Source: Bacillus xiamenensis
GTDB lineage: Bacteria > Bacillota > Bacilli > Bacillales > Bacillaceae
Direction: 5' to 3'
Assembly (NCBI RefSeq): GCF_000300535.1
Contig: NZ_AMSH01000026.1
Coordinates: 1-45,893 of the forward strand
Length of the DNA stretch: 45,893 nucleotides
Program-made: the position numbers and the translations under genes
The notes under the pieces: generated by a model
The model's input: the letters and a program-made list of their open reading frames with translations, nothing else
The model's database searches: none
Told to the model about the DNA's origin: nothing
Part shown: positions 42,635 to 45,893 of the stretch, piece by piece
Layout of the letters: each line of letters begins with the position of its first letter
How positions within the stretch are numbered: position 1 is the stretch's first letter

Positions 42635-43313
42635 AAATTCCGTACTCCCCTCTTGCTTCGTCACGCACAATCATCCCGTCTTCGATTGCGATGACGCGTT
42701 TCTTCATGCTGTTTACAATCTCTTTGTTGTGTGTCGCCATGACGACTGTTGTTCCGCGGTTATTAATCTCTTCGAGTGTCTTCATGATTTCCCATGAAGT
42801 ATCTGGATCAAGGTTTCCTGTCGGCTCGTCTGCAATGACAACCTCAGGATGATTGACGATTGATCTAGCGATAGACACTCGCTGCTGTTCACCGCCAGAC
42901 AACTGGTCAGGGAATTGGCGCGCTTTATGCTTTAATTGCACTAAATCGAGTACATCAAGCACTTTTTTCCTAATGATACTAGGCTGTTCACCAATGACTT
43001 CAAGGGCAAATGCCACGTTCTCAAACACTGTGAGAGTTGGAAGAAGTTTGAAATCTTGGAATACTACGCCTATTTCTCTTCTCACGTAAGGAATTTCTTT
43101 TTCCTTAATAGAGCCTAAATCTTTGTTATTAATTAAAATTTTCCCTTTGGTTGGCTTCTCTTCACGATACATCATTTTGATGAAAGTAGATTTACCAGCG
43201 CCACTCGGACCAACAACATACACAAACTCTCCTGGATGGATAGAGACATTGATTCCATTGATCGCCTTTACACCATTAGGATAGATCTTGTAGACTTCCT
43301 TCATTTCAATCAT
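42627..43313 (-). CDS. ftsE: FtsE, ATPase of the FtsEX complex
   Basis: A 228-residue cytosolic ABC ATPase that drives FtsX and so gates cell-wall hydrolysis. Walker A GPSGAGKS is at about residues 35-42, the signature LSGGEQQR near 139-146, and Walker B VVIADEPTGNLD near 159-170. The ATG at 43313 follows an AGGTGA ribosome site and gives the usual length; the open frame runs 59 codons further but that part has no similarity to ABC proteins. It is the first gene of ftsEX, with a leader of about 180 bases. Confidence 0.96.
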   Translation of the reverse strand: MIEMKEVYKIYPNGVKAINGINVSIHPGEFVYVVGPSGAGKSTFIKMMYREEKPTKGKILINNKDLGSIKEKEIPYVRREIGVVFQDFKLLPTLTVFENVAFALEVIGEQPSIIRKKVLDVLDLVQLKHKARQFPDQLSGGEQQRVSIARSIVNHPEVVIADEPTGNLDPDTSWEIMKTLEEINNRGTTVVMATHNKEIVNSMKKRVIAIEDGMIVRDEARGEYGIYD

Positions 43314-43666
43314 GTAATCACCTAATCTTTTCTTATTCGCTGACAAACAGCTTATCATGATGTTTTGACACTTCTCATCAAAAACGTTATGTATGGTCAC
43401 GCACATACCTTTCGATACGCAAAAGCAATTTATGTCCTTTTCATCCAAAAAGATGAAAAAATTGAATCGTCTAAATTTCAACAACTCCAATTATACGTCA
43501 TGATTCGACGCAATGGTATTACATTTATATTTCAAAACTTATAAATAAAAGGTAAATCGAACAAACAAAACCAAAAAACATGCCTTTTTACCCTTATTTT
43601 TTAAATAAAATTTAATATAATGCGTTTTCATACTGTTTAAAAGTCTTTTTCTACATATAGAAAATA
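43314..43666 (-). promoter_or_regulatory. cccB-ftsE interval with candidate ftsEX promoter and hairpin
   Basis: On the minus strand a TATAAT (43495-43490) without a convincing -35 would begin a leader of about 170 bases. Soon after, TTTTCATC / GATGAAAA (43459-43438) form a perfect 8-bp hairpin with a six-base loop. The remainder is AT-rich; no gene is seen. Confidence 0.45.
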
Positions 43667-43696
43667 AAAAAACCTTGTCGATTAGACAAAGTTTTT
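43667..43696 (-). terminator. Terminator of cccB
   Basis: AAAACCTTGTC pairs with GACAAAGTTTT with one mismatch around a five-base loop. It overlaps the stop codon, and T-rich sequence follows on the minus strand. Confidence 0.75.
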
Positions 43697-44024
43697 ATTT
43701 TTTCTCTGCAAGCCATTTGGCGACTTCTTTTGCTTGTTTTTCATCTACCATCCCGCTTGGCATAGACCCTTTACCGTTCTGTGCAATTTCTGCAATTTGG
43801 CTTTCATTATATTTCTTCCCGACTTCTTTCAGGCTTGGACCGCCTCCACCAGATAAGTCTTTTCCATGACAGCCAATACAGTTCTGCTGATAAACCTCTT
43901 CACCACTGCTCACAGTTGATGCACTTTTACTGCCTTCTTTGTCACTGCTGCTTGAATTTCCTCCACAGGCCGCAAGTACAAATAGCATGGCCGCAAATAA
44001 AAGCGTTAATCCACTCTTTTTCAT
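43695..44024 (-). CDS. cccB: Cytochrome c-551 lipoprotein
   Basis: A 109-residue membrane-anchored electron carrier. The lipoprotein signal peptide ends in LAAC with Cys20 as the lipid site. A Ser-rich linker follows. The small class I cytochrome domain (about residues 40-109) has the haem-binding CIGCH (Cys49, Cys52, His53) and a candidate axial Met at 88 or 92 in GSMPSGM. It carries electrons outside the membrane, probably towards cytochrome oxidases. GGGAGGG lies before the ATG. It follows yvjA by about 50 bases and may be cotranscribed with it. Confidence 0.94.
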   Translation of the reverse strand: MKKSGLTLLFAAMLFVLAACGGNSSSSDKEGSKSASTVSSGEEVYQQNCIGCHGKDLSGGGGPSLKEVGKKYNESQIAEIAQNGKGSMPSGMVDEKQAKEVAKWLAEKK

Positions 44025-44073
44025 CTATTTCCCTCCCTTACGATCATTTGGTCAACGCTTATTATATCCTTGT

Positions 44074-44922
44074 TTACGCCCTTTTAAAACCCTCACCAAG
44101 CACCTCTTTGGCATCCATGACAATGACAAATGCTGATGCATCGATTGCTTTGACCACTTGTTTCAACTTTGTGAATTGTGACTGCCCTACAACACACATG
44201 AGAATCGGCCGTTCATGGTCGGTGTATCCCCCTACTGCTGAGATCTTCGTTACACCACGATCAATTTGATCAAAAACCGCCTTTCTCACCTCATCCTCAT
44301 GCCCAGTAATAATCATGGCCATTTTCGAATGACTGAAGCCAGCCTGTACCACATCAATCGTTTTACTAGAAATAAACACGCCAATCACAGCGTACAATCC
44401 TTCTTCGATACCAAACACAGTCATCGCAGCCAGTACAATGAGGCCATCCATCATTGCTAAACATGTACCTAACGTCAGTCCTGTGTATTTATTGATGATT
44501 TTGGCAGCGAGTGCCGTTCCACCCGTTGAACCATTCCCGAGGAACACGAGCCCTATTCCGATTCCAATCACCACTCCGCCAAATATCGCTGCGAGCAGCG
44601 CTTCATGGGTCACAGGGGCAATATGTCTCGTTAAGAATACCATCAAAGGTAAAAAAACAGACCCAACAAGTGTCTTCACCCCAAATGTTCCGCCCAATAA
44701 ATAAAAGCCGGCGATAAACAGCGGAATATTGAGGCCCCATTGTACATATGCTGCTTCGAAACCGAATGACTGCATAATGGTACTAATGCCACTCACACCT
44801 CCAGCGGCAATCTGATTCGGTAATAATAACGTATTAAACCCAATAGCCACGATGGCTGACCCTATGAAAATAAACAGATAGTTTTTCGCTTCAATCCAAA
44901 ATTGAGAATGTCCCTGCTTCAT
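44074..44922 (-). CDS. yvjA: YvjA, YitT-family membrane protein (DUF161/DUF2179)
   Basis: A 282-residue protein. The N-terminal membrane part (about residues 12-190) has five or six helices with PNQIAAGGVSGIS and the glycine-rich GNGSTGGTALAAKI repeat typical of YitT proteins. The C-terminal cytosolic DUF2179 domain (about 215-275) has VGGYTDHERPILMCV. The function is unknown in the family. GGAGG precedes the ATG. In B. subtilis it lies between prfB and cccB; the same order continues here towards ftsEX. Confidence 0.9.
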   Translation of the reverse strand: MKQGHSQFWIEAKNYLFIFIGSAIVAIGFNTLLLPNQIAAGGVSGISTIMQSFGFEAAYVQWGLNIPLFIAGFYLLGGTFGVKTLVGSVFLPLMVFLTRHIAPVTHEALLAAIFGGVVIGIGIGLVFLGNGSTGGTALAAKIINKYTGLTLGTCLAMMDGLIVLAAMTVFGIEEGLYAVIGVFISSKTIDVVQAGFSHSKMAMIITGHEDEVRKAVFDQIDRGVTKISAVGGYTDHERPILMCVVGQSQFTKLKQVVKAIDASAFVIVMDAKEVLGEGFKRA

Positions 44923-45052
44923 GTCTTTCTTCCTCCGTTACTTCTGAATGCACACCTATTTTAAGCCCTCTTATTTGGATTGTAAATAACAGCCAAATGC
45001 AGTGCTAATGGATTAATACTTTATCACACAGCCGGATCAGCGTACTCATTAC

Positions 45053-45080
45053 TTGGCATGAGAGGAAATGATGATATATT
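45053..45080 (+). promoter_or_regulatory. Candidate promoter of the alpha/beta hydrolase gene
   Basis: TTGGCA (45053-45058) and TATATT (45075-45080) are 16 bases apart, 31 bases before the start codon. Confidence 0.5.
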
Positions 45081-45111
45081 TAATATGTACATGAGAAAGA
45101 AGGGACATGCG

Positions 45112-45846
45112 ATGAAGAAAATATTAAAAATCACTGGTATCACATTACTCGCACTGCTGATTTTAGCCTTTGGTGCTTTCTATACATGGAGCCGCTTTAC
45201 ATATGGACCATCTGAAGCATTAAAAAAGCAGGTGAACATCGAGCAGGTTGATCATCAAAACGGGGTTTATGCATTTGAAGCAGCTAAAAGCGATACTGGC
45301 ATCATCCTGTACCCAGGTGCAAAGGTTGAACCTCTTGCGTACGCCTATCTCGGGAATGCGCTGATGAAGAAAGGCTATTCGGTCTTTGTCCCAGACATGC
45401 CATTTTCCTTTGCGATCTTCCATACAAAGAAAGCAGAAGATATCATCAAGGATCATCCAGCCATTAAGCATTGGTACATTGGCGGGCATTCACTAGGCGG
45501 GACAGCTGCCGCTATGTACGCAGAGAAAAATCAGAGCAAGCTTGACGGCCTCTTTTTCCTTGCCTCCTATCCAGCATCAGATGACTTGAAACAGGCTTCC
45601 TTTCAAGTACTATCTATTTCAGGCGAAAAGGACGGGCTAGCGACACAAGAGAAAATCAAAGAATCGAAAAAGCTGCTGCCGTCTCAAACGGTGTACCATG
45701 AGATAAAAGGCGGGAACCACGCGCAATTTGGCATGTATGGCAAACAAAAAGGTGATCAGCTTGCAAACATTCCAGCACTGACACAACAAAAAGATATCAT
45801 TCAGACGATGCTTGAATGGTTAAAGCCAGCAAAAAAGCTCCCATAA
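45112..45846 (+). CDS. Membrane-anchored alpha/beta hydrolase
   Basis: A 244-residue protein with an N-terminal membrane anchor or signal segment (about residues 5-25) and an alpha/beta-hydrolase fold. The nucleophile elbow is GGHSLGG near residues 123-129. The acid is probably the Asp in SGEKDGLA, and the catalytic His the one in GGNHAQF near residue 203. The substrate is unknown; esterase or peptidase-like activity at the outer membrane face is inferred. The ATG at 45112 is chosen because AAGGGA lies seven bases upstream and the anchor begins there; the frame opens 18 codons earlier without a ribosome site. It stands alone between yvjA and the window end, a place where B. subtilis has prfB next. 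Confidence 0.82.
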   Translation: MKKILKITGITLLALLILAFGAFYTWSRFTYGPSEALKKQVNIEQVDHQNGVYAFEAAKSDTGIILYPGAKVEPLAYAYLGNALMKKGYSVFVPDMPFSFAIFHTKKAEDIIKDHPAIKHWYIGGHSLGGTAAAMYAEKNQSKLDGLFFLASYPASDDLKQASFQVLSISGEKDGLATQEKIKESKKLLPSQTVYHEIKGGNHAQFGMYGKQKGDQLANIPALTQQKDIIQTMLEWLKPAKKLP

Positions 45847-45858
45847 TGGGAGCTTTCG
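45836..45858 (+). terminator. Terminator of the alpha/beta hydrolase gene
   Basis: AAGCTCCCAT / ATGGGAGCTT form a compact stem overlapping the stop codon, with a short T run on the plus strand. Confidence 0.75.
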
Positions 45859-45893
45859 GATTGTTGACAAAGGGCTAAAATGAACTTTATTTT

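Noticed and set aside
43314-43490. 59-codon upstream extension of ftsE
   Set aside because: The added residues do not resemble ABC proteins, and the ATG at 43313 has a ribosome site and gives the family length.

Overview
The window looks like chromosomal DNA of a Bacillus, most likely of the B. pumilus / B. safensis / B. altitudinis group. Most genes and their order match the B. subtilis stretch from yvoF-hprK to yvjA. The differences from B. subtilis are an M23 hydrolase after ftsX, a lipoprotein/two-component operon and a pectate lyase inside the conserved order. No prophage, insertion sequence, CRISPR array, tRNA or rRNA was recognised. Species assignment and B. subtilis comparisons rest on recalled family knowledge, not on a search.

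Layout. (1) 0.1-1.3 kb: an oxidoreductase (ywnB type) and an Rrf2 repressor with matching operators. (2) 1.3-5.2 kb, minus strand: hprK-lgt-yvoD-ppaX-yvoF, joining carbon catabolite control (HPr kinase plus the phosphatase that removes its pyrophosphate) to lipoprotein maturation. (3) 5.4-8.1 kb, plus strand: nagA-nagB-nagR for N-acetylglucosamine use, with the NagR-type operator over the promoter. (4) 8.1-14.1 kb: the giant secreted phosphoesterase yvnB and the yvlABCD envelope-stress operon behind a sigma-W-type promoter. (5) 14.2-19.9 kb: a small unknown protein under a Fur/PerR-like box, then csbA, uvrB and uvrA with a perfect SOS box. (6) 20.2-24.8 kb: a resistance-like cassette of rifampin phosphotransferase-type enzyme, TetR regulator and MFS pump, with a 20-bp palindrome at the start of its transcript.

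(7) 25.0-36.0 kb is the accessory part: a beta-propeller lipoprotein overlapping a response regulator and histidine kinase; the ykcB-ykcC pair of polyprenyl-phosphate-dependent glycosyltransferases; an amino-acid permease behind a T-box riboswitch (probably leucine); a nitroreductase; and a secreted pectate lyase with a long leader. It sits between yvkA and minJ. (8) 36.0-44.9 kb is a conserved division, motility and sporulation block on the minus strand: yvjA, cccB, ftsE-ftsX, a catalytically intact M23 hydrolase, ctpB, swrA (homopolymer tract in the functional 8-A state) and minJ. A TSUP transporter is inserted on the plus strand. (9) The window ends with a membrane-anchored alpha/beta hydrolase and its terminator.

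The strongest leads are regulatory: paired Rrf2-type operators, the yvkC palindrome, the T-box whose acceptor-pairing base decides an ambiguous specifier, the Fur/PerR-like box on an uncharacterised small gene, a hairpin that would hide the yvnB ribosome site, and the swrA promoter and slip tract. The least explained protein system is the lipoprotein-response regulator-histidine kinase operon beside ykcBC.
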